64,000 nt of DNA from Sphingobacteriales bacterium (GTDB taxonomy: Bacteria > Bacteroidota > Bacteroidia > Chitinophagales > CAIOSU01): positions 1 through 64,000 of the forward strand of contig JAIXUD010000014.1 in NCBI GenBank assembly GCA_027483645.1. The letters are read 5' to 3'. The translations under genes were made by a program, and so were the position numbers. A model generated the notes under the pieces. The model made no database searches. It was not told the origin of the DNA and saw nothing but the letters and a program-made list of their open reading frames with translations. Below are positions 8,960 to 17,558 of this stretch, piece after piece (position 1 is the stretch's first letter; the number at the start of each line of letters is the position of its first letter).

Positions 8960-10513
8960 ATGGCCGACCAGCAGAACCAAACCCGTAGGACCCCTTTTAC
9001 CGATCGCAACAAGAAGAGCTTTGATAGCTCGGAGTTCGGTAAAATCCCGCCACAAGCGCGCGATTTGGAGGAGGCCGTGCTGGGCGCATTGATGTTGGAA
9101 AGGGATGCCGTAAGCAGTGTTATCGACATCCTAAAGCCGGATAGCTTCTATGTAAATAGTCATCAGCATATTTACCGCGCCATCCTCAACCTTTTCGGCC
9201 GCTCGCAGCCGGTGGATATGCTCACCGTGAGCGAGGAGCTGAAGAAGGAAGGCACCATGGAAGAGGCAGGTGGCCTTATTTACATTACCGAGCTTACCAA
9301 CAAAGTGGCATCGGCGGCCAACGTGGAGCACCACGCCCGTATCATCAGCCAAAAGCACATACAGCGTGAGCTGATACGTATCAGCAGCGAAATCATTAAA
9401 GACGCTTACGAGGATACCACGGACGTTTTCGTTTTGCTGGACAAGGCGGAGCAGAACCTCTTTGGCGTTGCCGAGCAGAACTTGAGCCGCAGCTACGATA
9501 GCATGAGCAGCCTCTTGAGCCAGGCCATCAAACAAATTGAGGAACTGCGCGACCAAGAGGACGGCCTTACGGGTGTGCCTACGGGTTTCACCGCGCTGGA
9601 TAGGCTTACCGGCGGCTGGCAAAAGAGTGATTTGATTATTACCGCCGCACGCCCAGGTATGGGTAAAACCTCGTTTGTATTGGCCATTGCCCGCAACGCT
9701 GCGGTCGATTTTAAGAAGCCAGTTGCGCTTTTCTCATTGGAGATGAGCTCATTGCAGTTGGTAAATAGGCTCATAAGCATGGAGGCCGAGATACCGGGCG
9801 ATAAACTGCGCCGTGGCAACTTGGAGAAATGGGAGTGGGAGCAACTAACGCATAAGATTGATAAGCTGAGCGATGCGGCCATATTTATTGACGACACACC
9901 CGCCATCAACATATTTGAGCTGCGCGCCAAGTGCCGCCGCTTGAAAATGCAACACGATATACAAATGGTTATCGTAGATTACCTACAGCTAATGACCGGC
10001 GGCAGTGGCGACGGCAAAGGCGGCGGTAACCGAGAGCAAGAGATTAGCTCCATTTCGCGTGGCTTGAAGGCCTTGGCTAAGGAGTTGCAGATACCAGTAA
10101 TTGCCCTGTCGCAGTTGAGCCGTGCGGTGGAAACCCGGGGTGGCGACAAGCGCCCGCAGTTGAGTGACCTTCGTGAATCGGGCGCGATAGAGCAAGATGC
10201 CGACTTGGTAATATTCCTGTACCGCCCCGAGTACTACGGCATGGATACCGATGAGAACGGTATGAGCCTAAAAGGCGTGGGCGAAGTAATCATTGCCAAG
10301 CACCGTAACGGTGCGCTGGAAACCGTGCGTACCAAATTCATCAGCAAGTTTGCCAAGTTTGTTGACTTGGAGGATGACAGCTTTAACGATATGGGCAGCA
10401 GCCCCATCCCCCGTCCAAGCGAAGCCGATTTCGACGACTTCAACCCATCAGGCTCCATCGTTCGCCAAAGCAAAATGAACAGGCCGGCTGAGGATGATGA
10501 TGTGCCTTTTTAG
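8960..10513 (+). CDS. dnaB: Replicative DNA helicase DnaB
   Basis: Hexameric 5'-3' helicase that unwinds the replication fork and loads primase. The 517-residue protein has the DnaB N-terminal domain (PPQARDLEEAVLGALMLERD, about residues 30-130) and the RecA-like C-terminal ATPase domain. Walker A is RPGMGKTS around residues 230-237, Walker B is MVIVDYLQLM, and the arginine-finger region reads SDLRESGAIEQDAD. It is a little longer than the E. coli protein (471) because of an N-terminal polar leader and an acidic tail ending DDDVPF. The start at ATG 8960 fits the promoter 37 bases upstream. It is a single-gene unit; the next gene begins after a 7-bp-period repeat. Confidence 0.97.
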   Translation: MADQQNQTRRTPFTDRNKKSFDSSEFGKIPPQARDLEEAVLGALMLERDAVSSVIDILKPDSFYVNSHQHIYRAILNLFGRSQPVDMLTVSEELKKEGTMEEAGGLIYITELTNKVASAANVEHHARIISQKHIQRELIRISSEIIKDAYEDTTDVFVLLDKAEQNLFGVAEQNLSRSYDSMSSLLSQAIKQIEELRDQEDGLTGVPTGFTALDRLTGGWQKSDLIITAARPGMGKTSFVLAIARNAAVDFKKPVALFSLEMSSLQLVNRLISMEAEIPGDKLRRGNLEKWEWEQLTHKIDKLSDAAIFIDDTPAINIFELRAKCRRLKMQHDIQMVIVDYLQLMTGGSGDGKGGGNREQEISSISRGLKALAKELQIPVIALSQLSRAVETRGGDKRPQLSDLRESGAIEQDADLVIFLYRPEYYGMDTDENGMSLKGVGEVIIAKHRNGALETVRTKFISKFAKFVDLEDDSFNDMGSSPIPRPSEADFDDFNPSGSIVRQSKMNRPAEDDDVPF

Positions 10514-10550
10514 TCCATGGACGATGGACGAAGGACCATGGACCATTGTT
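10514..10550 (+). repeat. 7-bp-period intergenic array (CCATGGA type)
   Basis: Directly after the dnaB stop codon come five heptamers in register: CCATGGA, CGATGGA, CGAAGGA, CCATGGA and CCATTGT. They are followed by TTCCTTCAG, close to the GCTTCAA word that ends other arrays in this window. Confidence 0.8.
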
Positions 10551-10626
10551 TCCTTCAGAAAATGGTTGACTGGTTATTTGCTCGAATCGCGTTTCTTGAA
10601 TATGCAAAAGTATAAAGCAGTATTAT

Positions 10627-10995
10627 ATGGGTATTGATGAAAATTTAATTTGGACTACGATAACTAATAGCGCAAAAAGAAGATTTAATTATTCAGAGTT
10701 TCGGGATGGCTTTCCATTAGACGAGGAAACGAATGAGATAATGGCGGATAACGTTGTTTGGATGATCATTAATGGTTTCCAGATTGATAAAAGTAGTGAA
10801 ATAATTACTGCAGAATTGTTTAATCAAATACTCTTGACGGGCCTAATTTTAAAGAAGGAAGAGTTGACTGCTTTTGTTCTTGATAAAAAGGATTTGTTCA
10901 AAACGGAGATTGGCATTTCAAGGTTAGCTACGGATATGCTAAACAATGGTTCTGATGTGGAAAGTGTCTACTTGGTCGTAACAAAATTGTTGTAA
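10627..10995 (+). CDS. Hypothetical protein, 122 residues
   Basis: I do not recognise this protein. It starts at ATG 10627, has no signal peptide or membrane segment, and looks mainly helical (for example SEIITAELFNQILLTGLILK, then KEELTAFVLDKKD). The base composition is clearly more AT-rich than dnaB or the fad genes, and it is shared with the following exonuclease gene on the other strand, with which it is convergent (31 bases apart). A tandem of two short alpha-helical hairpins is possible. The reading frame, codon use and absence of overlap make it a probable real gene; small immunity- or antitoxin-like proteins often look like this, but nothing here proves it. Confidence 0.6.
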   Translation: MGIDENLIWTTITNSAKRRFNYSEFRDGFPLDEETNEIMADNVVWMIINGFQIDKSSEIITAELFNQILLTGLILKKEELTAFVLDKKDLFKTEIGISRLATDMLNNGSDVESVYLVVTKLL

Positions 10996-11026
10996 TAGCT
11001 TTAATTCTATAGAAAACTCGATAGAA

Positions 11027-11938
11027 TTACAAATTTCTTAAAAAGTCATTTTCAGAAATTATTTCCAGTATTGAGCCTTTTTCAATAAGCTTGGCGGCTT
11101 TTTCTTTTTTTGCACTCATGCCTTCTTCTCCTACCACCCTATAGTCTTGTTGACCAACAATCAGAAAATCAGTGTCTTTGGTAACGTTGTTTCCTATGAT
11201 TCCACCAATGTTTACAATAGTTTGGAATGCTTCTGATCTTGCCATAGATGATAATGTGCCAGTAAATACTACGCTTCTTCCATAAAAAATGCTGTTTGGA
11301 TTGTGTTTCTTTGGATCGCCGATAATGCTGCTGAGGTTTTGAGGTTTATATGCTCTTTTACTTTCGGAAGGGGCATACCCTCCAGTATAAAGCTGTCCAA
11401 CGCTAGTTTTAAGTTTCTCAGGGAAATCCTCAAAACATGTTACTCCTGCAATTTCAAATGCTTTTAGGACTAGTTGTGCAGTTGCCCTGCTATCGGCACC
11501 AGCTCTATGATGGTGTAAGTCAATGTTGTTAAACTTACAAAGAGTTTTCAAGTCATAAGCTGCTAAACCTTGCCAGACTTTTTTAGAGAAAATATAACTG
11601 CATGAATAATTTAGCGTTGGGTAAGGCAGCTTATAACTATCAAGAGTTTTTCGTAAAACGCTTAAATCAAAAGAAGCATTGTGAGCAATCAAAAACTGAT
11701 TTTCAATTAACGGTAAAATTTCTTTCCATAGCATATTGAATTCGGGTTCATTTGCAATATCCCGTGGTTGTATTCCATGCAACATCATATTAAAATGGTC
11801 AAAGGCAGGATATCTTGGCTTGATTAGCCATGATTTAGTTTCCACAATTTGCAGGTTGTTGACAAATGTTAAACCGATTTCACAAGGGCTATCTCTTTCA
11901 GCCGTGGCCGTTTCAAAATCAATTGCGATAAAGTTCAT
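11027..11938 (-). CDS. DEDDh exonuclease with C-terminal BRCT domain
   Basis: DnaQ-like 3'-5' exonuclease fused to a BRCT domain (303 residues). The four acidic residues and histidine of the DEDDh family are visible: IDFETA (Exo I), AHNASFDLSVL (Exo II) and HHRAGADSRATAQ (Exo III). The C-terminal 90 residues, starting near SVVFTGTLSSMARSEA and including GGIIGNNVTKDTDFLIVG, form a BRCT domain, which in such proteins binds DNA ends or phosphopeptides. I chose ATG 11938 (MNFIAIDFETA) because the 32 codons upstream are read from a TACATCG repeat and are not protein-like. The role is probably DNA repair or processing; it is not the replicative proofreading subunit by architecture. AT-rich like its convergent neighbour. 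Confidence 0.85.
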   Translation of the reverse strand: MNFIAIDFETATAERDSPCEIGLTFVNNLQIVETKSWLIKPRYPAFDHFNMMLHGIQPRDIANEPEFNMLWKEILPLIENQFLIAHNASFDLSVLRKTLDSYKLPYPTLNYSCSYIFSKKVWQGLAAYDLKTLCKFNNIDLHHHRAGADSRATAQLVLKAFEIAGVTCFEDFPEKLKTSVGQLYTGGYAPSESKRAYKPQNLSSIIGDPKKHNPNSIFYGRSVVFTGTLSSMARSEAFQTIVNIGGIIGNNVTKDTDFLIVGQQDYRVVGEEGMSAKKEKAAKLIEKGSILEIISENDFLRNL

Positions 11939-12012
11939 AGAGTGCATGAGGTAGTTGCGAAAGGAAAGATATGAAAATATTGACAAAGTATGGAAGTGTA
12001 TTCTCAATTCAT

Positions 12013-12054
12013 CCTTACATCGTACTTTGTACATCGTACATCGTACATCACAAT
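12013..12054. repeat. 7-bp-period intergenic array (TCGTACA type)
   Basis: Heptamers CCTTACA, TCGTACT, TTGTACA, TCGTACA, TCGTACA and TCACAAT in register, lying between the divergent exonuclease and thiolase genes and so occupying their shared promoter region. Confidence 0.75.
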
Positions 12055-12112
12055 TTCCACTTCCTACTCCCGCTCAAATTTCTTAACTTGGCACTTCCTC
12101 AAATGAACAGGA

Positions 12113-13399
12113 ATGGCTCTTAGCAAAAACATCGTTTTCGTGGATGGGGTGCGTACTCCGTTTCTGCGTAGCAATACGGATTATAACGACCTGATGTCGT
12201 ACCAATTGGGCAGCTTTGCCATCAAGGGGCTGCTAGATAAAACTGGCATCGACCCCAACAAGGTGGACCGCGTGATAATGGGCACCACCATCAGCAATGT
12301 AAAAACGGGCAACGTGGCCCGCGAAGCGGCGCTGTCGGCAGGTTTGCCGAATAAGGTGGCTTGCCACACGGTTACACAGGCGTGCATCAGTGCCAACCAA
12401 GCCATCACCAGTGCGGTTGAGCAAATATTGGCTGGGCAGGCGGATGTAATTATTGCTGGCGGTACCGATTGCATCAGCGATGCGCCCATCCTCTTCAACA
12501 AGCCGATGCGAAAAAAGCTGATGGCTGCACAAAAGCTGAAAACCACGGGTGAATACCTCAAGTTTGCCACCACACTCAGCTTGAAGGATTTTGTACCTGA
12601 AGCCCCTGCCGTGGCTGAGTTTACCACTGGCCGCACTATGGGTATGGACTGCGAACTGCTGGCCGCCCGATACGGCGTAACCCGCCAAGAGCAAGACCAT
12701 TTCGCGGTGCGCAGTCACCAATTGGCCCACAAAGCACACGAAGAAGGCAACATGCAACTAGAGCTAGTACCCGTAAGCTTCCCGCCGAAATACAAGGTGG
12801 TAGACCGCGACAACGGTGTGCGCGGCGATACTCAATATGATAAAATTGCCAAGCTCAATCCTGCTTTCAGTAAACCACATGGTACCATAACGGCTGCTAA
12901 TGCGTCCTTCTTAACTGACGGTGCCACGGCTTCGTTGATTATGAGCGAAGATAAAGCGAAGGAACTAGGCCTTACCCCGAAAGCCTACATCCGCGAGTAC
13001 GCTTACAGCGCTGGCGACTTAGAGGAAGAGCTATTGCTAGGCCCTGCCTATGCAGTAAGCAAGGTACTAGAGAAAGCCGGTATGACGTTGGACCAAATGG
13101 ACGTAATAGAATTTCACGAGGCCTTTGCCGGGCAGATATTGGCCAACCTAAAGTGCCTAGCCAGCGACGAGTTTGCCCAAAAAAAACTCGGCCGCGACAA
13201 GGCCGTGGGCGTGGTTAATATGGACAAGTTTAACAAGTGGGGCGGCTCGCTTTCCATCGGCCACCCTTTTGGTGCCACCGGTTCGCGGATGGTGGCCTTC
13301 ACTGCCAATCGATTGATTAAGGAAGGTGGTCGTTTCGGCTTGTTAGCGGCTTGTGCCGCAGGTGCGCATGGGCATGCGATGATAATTGAACGGTATTGA
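12113..13399 (+). CDS. fadI: Acetyl-CoA acyltransferase (3-ketoacyl-CoA thiolase, FadI-like)
   Basis: Thiolase that cleaves 3-ketoacyl-CoA with CoA in the last step of beta-oxidation. The 428 residues match the FadI/trifunctional-beta subgroup in length (E. coli FadI 436). Nucleophile Cys91 lies in TQACISANQA. The HEAF motif (EFHEAFAGQ), GHPFGATG and the second active-site cysteine region (LLAACAAGAHGHA) all follow in order. It sits 171 bases before the bifunctional hydratase/dehydrogenase gene on the same strand, which is the usual pairing of the two subunits. FadA/acetoacetyl-CoA thiolase is the alternative name; the long loop region 130-170 and overall length favour FadI. Confidence 0.9.
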   Translation: MALSKNIVFVDGVRTPFLRSNTDYNDLMSYQLGSFAIKGLLDKTGIDPNKVDRVIMGTTISNVKTGNVAREAALSAGLPNKVACHTVTQACISANQAITSAVEQILAGQADVIIAGGTDCISDAPILFNKPMRKKLMAAQKLKTTGEYLKFATTLSLKDFVPEAPAVAEFTTGRTMGMDCELLAARYGVTRQEQDHFAVRSHQLAHKAHEEGNMQLELVPVSFPPKYKVVDRDNGVRGDTQYDKIAKLNPAFSKPHGTITAANASFLTDGATASLIMSEDKAKELGLTPKAYIREYAYSAGDLEEELLLGPAYAVSKVLEKAGMTLDQMDVIEFHEAFAGQILANLKCLASDEFAQKKLGRDKAVGVVNMDKFNKWGGSLSIGHPFGATGSRMVAFTANRLIKEGGRFGLLAACAAGAHGHAMIIERY

Positions 13400-13402
13400 T
13401 TA

Positions 13403-13570
13403 GACCATGGACGATGGACGATAGACCATGGTTTGCTTCAATAGACCGCGGACGACAGACGACGGACCACGGATGCTTCAAACGAACCATAACAACATAT
13501 AAATACGCAATCGTACCTTGTACTTGCAGCAGTCTTGATACTTGATACTCACTACTTGATACTAACCACC
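13403..13570 (+). repeat. Three 7-bp-period arrays between the two beta-oxidation genes
   Basis: A first array of CCATGGAC type (13403-13440) ends in TTTGCTTCAA. A second array of GACCGCG, GACGACA, GACGACG and GACCACG (13443-13470) ends in GATGCTTCAA, and the two stay in the same 7-bp register across the junction. A third, TTGATAC type, runs from 13512 to the start codon of the next gene (CTTGATA units separated by multiples of 7). Confidence 0.8.
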
Positions 13571-15706
13571 ATGCAACGCGAAGACTTTGTAACCATAGAA
13601 AAGACCCCAGAAGGTGTGGCCGTAGTTTGGCTTGACCAGAAAGGGGAGAAGATTAATAAAATATCGCCGGATGTTATCGGCTTGTTTGATGGCGTATTCA
13701 GCGAGCTGGAGAACGATGCCTCGGTAAAGGCGGTGGTGTTAATCAGCCGCAAGAAGGACTTTATTGCCGGGGCGGATATTGATGCCTTTAAGCACGTAAC
13801 CAAGCCTGGCGATTTTGAGCCGATTACCCGCAAGGGCCACGAGATACTTGGTCGTATACAAAACAGCAAAAAGCCCGTAGTGGCTGCCATACAAGGCTCT
13901 TGCCTAGGTGCTGGATTGGAAATCGCGCTTGCCTGCACCGCCCGCATAGCGGCCGACGACCGCAGCACCAAACTGGCCTTGCCAGAGGTGATGTTGGGTC
14001 TATTGCCCGGTGGTGGCGGTACCCAACGCTTGCCTCGCTTGATTGGCATACAGAAGGCATTGGATATGATGCTTACTGGCAAGAACATCTTTGCTGTACC
14101 TGCCAAGAAGATGGGCCTGGTAGATAGGCTGATTTTCAAAGAAGCGCTATTGAAGGCTTCCAAAGAGTTTGCGCTGGAGTTGGTGAAGAAGCCAATTGTT
14201 CGCGACCGCAAGGTACCTATATTCGAGAAAGTACTAGAAGGTCCGTTCAAGTTTATCATCTTCAACCAGGCACGCAAAATGGTGCAGGGCATGACGAAAG
14301 GTAACTACCCAGCACCGTTCAAAATAATCGACTGTGTGCAGATTGGTATGAGCCAGGGAATGAAAGCCGGTCTGGATGCGGAGGCTAAGAAGTTTGAAGA
14401 ATTGATATTGACGGAGGAAAGCCGCCAATTGGTGCGTGTGTTCTTCGCCATGACGGAGAAGAAGAAGAACCCGATGAAGGATTTGGTGAAGCCGGTGGAT
14501 ACTATTGCGATGCTGGGTGCCGGTTTTATGGGCGCGGGTATTACCGAGGTGAGCATCAACAATGGCTACCATGTTATCTTGAAAGACATCAAACAAGAAA
14601 CTCTTTCTACGGCCAAGCAAACCATTTGGAGCAGCTTGGAGAAGAAACTGAAGCGCAAATCGTTGCGCCAAGTGGAAGCAGAAGCGTTGATGAGCAAAGT
14701 AACCCCTCAGTTGGACTATAACAACTTCAAGCAAGTGGATGTGGTGATTGAGGCGGTTTTCGAAGATTTGAATCTGAAGAAGAAAATTATACAAGAGGTG
14801 GAAAAGGAAATCCGCCCTGATGCCATTTTCGCCAGTAACACTTCGGCATTACCTATCGGTTGGATAGCCGCCGCCAGCAGCAGGCCCGAGAATGTTATCG
14901 GTATGCACTACTTCTCACCGGTGCCTAAGATGCCTTTGCTGGAGATTGTGGTTACCCCGCACACTGCTGATTGGGTAACAGCTACCTGCTTGGAGATTGG
15001 CATTAAACAGGGCAAAACCTGCGTAGTAGTGAAGGATGGTCCGGGCTTCTATACTACCCGCATTTTGGCTCCCTTCTTCAATGAGGCATTGCTGATGCTA
15101 AATGAAGGTGCCGATGGCCTACAGCTAGATAATGAGATGCGTAAGTTCGGTTTCCCTGTGGGGCCGGTTACCTTGTTGGATGAAGTGGGTATCGACGTAG
15201 GCGCGCACGTTATGAGCGGCGACTTGATAGAAGAGTTCCTAAAACGCGATGGTGCCGTAACTGGTGGCGCGCCGATTAAGGAAATGTTCAAAGCTGGTTT
15301 CCATGGCCGTAAAAACAAGAAAGCGTTTTACCTATACGACGATAAAGGCAAGAAGGTAAAAGGCAAGCTGAACCCAGAGGCCTACGCCTTCTTTGGCGGC
15401 CCTAATCGTAAGCAACTCGACCCGATAACCATTCAGCACCGCTGTGGCTTTGCGTTTATCAATGAAGCTGCTATGTGCCTGCAAGAGGGTATCGTTGCCA
15501 ATCCGCTGGATGGGGACGTGGGTGCTATCTTCGGCTTGGGCTTCCCGCCGTTCCGTGGTGGTCCGTTCCGTTATATGGATACCATCGGCCTGAAGAAGAC
15601 TATCGAGATAATGGAAGGCCTTGCTGCCCAAACTACCAACCGCTTCAAGCCTGCCCAAATCATTTATGATATGGAGAAGAGGGGCGAGAAGTTTTATAAG
15701 GATTAG
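13571..15706 (+). CDS. fadJ: Enoyl-CoA hydratase / 3-hydroxyacyl-CoA dehydrogenase (FadB/FadJ-like)
   Basis: Bifunctional beta-oxidation enzyme (711 residues): hydration of trans-2-enoyl-CoA, then NAD-dependent oxidation of the L-3-hydroxyacyl-CoA. The hydratase domain spans about 1-290, with both catalytic glutamates (Glu117 in GAGLEIALA, Glu139 in LPEVMLGL) and the oxyanion loop PGGGGTQRLPR. The NAD-binding domain begins near residue 312 (AMLGAGFMGAGI). The dehydrogenase His and Glu are in GMHYFSPVPKMPLLEIV. The C-terminal helical domain follows to the end. ATG 13571 is chosen because the 12 codons upstream come from a TTGATAC repeat. It is probably co-transcribed with the thiolase, forming the trifunctional complex. 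Confidence 0.93.
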   Translation: MQREDFVTIEKTPEGVAVVWLDQKGEKINKISPDVIGLFDGVFSELENDASVKAVVLISRKKDFIAGADIDAFKHVTKPGDFEPITRKGHEILGRIQNSKKPVVAAIQGSCLGAGLEIALACTARIAADDRSTKLALPEVMLGLLPGGGGTQRLPRLIGIQKALDMMLTGKNIFAVPAKKMGLVDRLIFKEALLKASKEFALELVKKPIVRDRKVPIFEKVLEGPFKFIIFNQARKMVQGMTKGNYPAPFKIIDCVQIGMSQGMKAGLDAEAKKFEELILTEESRQLVRVFFAMTEKKKNPMKDLVKPVDTIAMLGAGFMGAGITEVSINNGYHVILKDIKQETLSTAKQTIWSSLEKKLKRKSLRQVEAEALMSKVTPQLDYNNFKQVDVVIEAVFEDLNLKKKIIQEVEKEIRPDAIFASNTSALPIGWIAAASSRPENVIGMHYFSPVPKMPLLEIVVTPHTADWVTATCLEIGIKQGKTCVVVKDGPGFYTTRILAPFFNEALLMLNEGADGLQLDNEMRKFGFPVGPVTLLDEVGIDVGAHVMSGDLIEEFLKRDGAVTGGAPIKEMFKAGFHGRKNKKAFYLYDDKGKKVKGKLNPEAYAFFGGPNRKQLDPITIQHRCGFAFINEAAMCLQEGIVANPLDGDVGAIFGLGFPPFRGGPFRYMDTIGLKKTIEIMEGLAAQTTNRFKPAQIIYDMEKRGEKFYKD

Positions 15707-15712
15707 ATTCTA

Positions 15713-15775
15713 GACACAAGACACAAGACACAAGACACAAGACGCAAGACGCAAGACACAAGACTTGCTTCAAAA
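15713..15775 (+). repeat. 7-bp-period intergenic array (GACACAA type)
   Basis: Seven perfect or near-perfect heptamers (GACACAA five times, GACGCAA twice) begin 7 bases after the fadJ stop and run into GACTTGCTTCAAA, the shared tail word. Confidence 0.95.
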
Positions 15776-15779
15776 TAGG

Positions 15780-15815
15780 CAGCCCGCAGATTGAATTCTG
15801 TGGGCTGTTTTGTTA
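15780..15815 (+). terminator. Terminator of the beta-oxidation genes
   Basis: CAGCCCGCAGA pairs with TCTGTGGGCTG around a 6-base loop and is followed by TTTTGTT. Confidence 0.85.
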
Positions 15816-15968
15816 TGGTTTTTTCTTTACAGCAAATTCCATGCAACCTTAGTATGCCCTCCTTCGTCATACTAGTAGAAAATTGCAATGCCGTAGGCTG
15901 TACAAATCGGGTTAATGTAATACAAACAGTCTACCGAATTAGTTGAAATAGTGCTAGTTTCTAGTAAG

Positions 15969-16008
15969 AAGGCCGCCCGTCACACGCGAGGGTGGCCTTT
16001 TTTGTTTT
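15969..16008 (+). terminator. Second strong terminator in the same gap
   Basis: AAGGCCGCCC pairs with GGGTGGCCTT around an 11-base loop, followed by TTTTTTGTTTT. It is 160 bases after the first terminator with no gene between them, so it may end a small untranslated RNA. No promoter matching the TAnnTTTG form is clear in 15816-15968. Confidence 0.8.
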
Positions 16009-16018
16009 ACACAACGAA

Positions 16019-16239
16019 CGTCATTGCGAAGGCCTACACAGGTGTTAATATCAGGCATGCATTTTCAAGGCCTGTGGCAATCCCCTGACGGGACGAGTGG
16101 ATTCCACTTGCCGATACCGTAAACATATTATGTAATTGGTTTCTTGGTCATCGAGCATCATGCTTCGTGGCAAGGGATTGCCACAGGCCTCTAAAATTTA
16201 GCTCATATACTCAAGATTAAGTAGGCCTTCGCAATGACG
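16019..16239. mobile_element. Palindromic MITE-like element, CGTCATTGCG family (copy 1)
   Basis: A 221-base element bounded by a perfect 19-base terminal inverted repeat, CGTCATTGCGAAGGCCTAC. A second perfect inverted repeat of 17 bases (AGGCCTGTGGCAATCCC at 16068-16084 and its complement at 16174-16190) lies inside. It has no coding capacity. The CGTCATTGCGA...GCAATCCC layout resembles a repeat class found in many bacterial genomes and is shared with the element at 27561-27767. It ends 7 bases from the stop codon of the kinase-like gene. Confidence 0.8.
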
Positions 16240-16245
16240 CTCTTT

Positions 16246-17550
16246 TCAAACATACTTACTCTTCGTATCAATAGTAGCTCCCATGCTATGCAACAGGCTG
16301 AAGAGGCCGTAATAGACCCTGCCAATATACATGCCGTCTTTAGGGCCGCGAGCTATTTTGCTGCCCATTTTTAGCTTATTCTTAGCCACGCTTTCGCCGT
16401 GTAAGTACATCTCTGTAAAATAGCTGGGGTCTTTAAAGTCGAACTTTTCAGCATGTACAGGTCGGCCAAACAGTTCTAGCGACTTCTTGAACAAATCAAA
16501 AAAGAACTCCCTATCTTTTTCGGTATCGTTCGGCAAAAGAAAATTCAAGCGATTCATCAAATCAGTAATGCGCGCATCATCATTGATCAGGGTAGGATCT
16601 ATCAATTTGATAAACTCTTGGTAAAAATCTGCAGGTAAGCGCTTCACACAGCCAAAATCCAAGATTGCCAAGCTGTTATTTGGCAATACTAAGAAATTCC
16701 CAGGGTGTGGATCGGCATGTACTACTTGCAGTTTATGTACTTGGAAGTCATAAAAATCCCATAGTTGCTGCCCTATTTGGTTGCGCACCTCTTGGCTAGG
16801 GTTGGTTTTAAGGAACTCCGTTAAATGCAACCCATCTATCCAATCCATGGTTATCACACGCTTGGTAGATAGCTCGCGATAGTATTTCGGGAAGGTAAGG
16901 AAGGTAAGCGGGGCACAGGCCTGTGTTATCTCCTCAGCTTGGTTCAGTTCGTTTTCATAGTCGGCTTCTTCCATTAGGCGGGCCTCTACCTCATCAATAT
17001 ATTGCCCCGCCTCTTTGGGGTTCATGCGCATGATGGTAAGTGCCAAGGGGCGCACTATGTTTAGGTCGCTTTTAATACTATCGCCCACACCTGGGTACTG
17101 CACTTTCACGGCCATTTTTTGGCCGTTAAGTTCGGCTTTGTGCACTTGGCCCATACTTGCCGCGTGTATGGCTTCTTTACTAAAGGTATCAAAAACTTCG
17201 CTAGGCGATTTGCCAAACTGCTCCTTAAATGTCTTTACTACCAGCGGGTAGGAAAGGGGAGGGGCATTATATTGTGCGGTGGCAAATTTCTCTAAAAATT
17301 GCTTAGGCAATACGTTTGGGTCCATGCTTAGCAATTGGGCAGCCTTTAGGGCACTGCCCTTAAGCTCACTCATGGCACTAAAAATGTCCTCAGCGTTTTG
17401 TTTGTCTAGCTCATCTCTGCTCAGGTCAGGGTTCACTATTTTTTTAGAATAGTGCTTTAGGTAGTTGGCGCCTACTTTGGCCCCTGTTTTTAGAAATTTG
17501 GTAGCTCTTTCTACTTTACTGGTAGGAATATACTCTTGTTCTTCGCTCAT
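16246..17550 (-). CDS. ABC1/UbiB (COQ8)-family protein kinase-like protein
   Basis: Atypical kinase-like ATPase of the UbiB/AarF/COQ8 family, which supports isoprenoid-quinone metabolism in other organisms (434 residues from this start). Family marks in order: the N-terminal extension GSALKAAQLLSMD in place of the usual KxGQ motif (here KAAQ), the Ala-rich loop HAASMGQVHKAEL, the N-lobe lysine in KMAVKVQYPG, the catalytic loop HADPHPGNF and the metal-binding DFG in ILDFGCVKRL. A TTG start at 17562 would overlap the upstream stop; I prefer ATG 17550. The first gene of the unit encodes a TetR-fold protein (8 bases upstream), so the pair resembles COQ9 with COQ8. No transmembrane tail is evident at the C-terminus. 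Confidence 0.88.
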   Translation of the reverse strand: MSEEQEYIPTSKVERATKFLKTGAKVGANYLKHYSKKIVNPDLSRDELDKQNAEDIFSAMSELKGSALKAAQLLSMDPNVLPKQFLEKFATAQYNAPPLSYPLVVKTFKEQFGKSPSEVFDTFSKEAIHAASMGQVHKAELNGQKMAVKVQYPGVGDSIKSDLNIVRPLALTIMRMNPKEAGQYIDEVEARLMEEADYENELNQAEEITQACAPLTFLTFPKYYRELSTKRVITMDWIDGLHLTEFLKTNPSQEVRNQIGQQLWDFYDFQVHKLQVVHADPHPGNFLVLPNNSLAILDFGCVKRLPADFYQEFIKLIDPTLINDDARITDLMNRLNFLLPNDTEKDREFFFDLFKKSLELFGRPVHAEKFDFKDPSYFTEMYLHGESVAKNKLKMGSKIARGPKDGMYIGRVYYGLFSLLHSMGATIDTKSKYV

Positions 17551-17558
17551 AATCGTGC

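Noticed and set aside
15703-15888. 61-codon frame on the - strand (SCVLRLVSCVLCLVSRI end)
   Set aside because: Read from the GACACAA heptamer array and the terminator; no real protein features.
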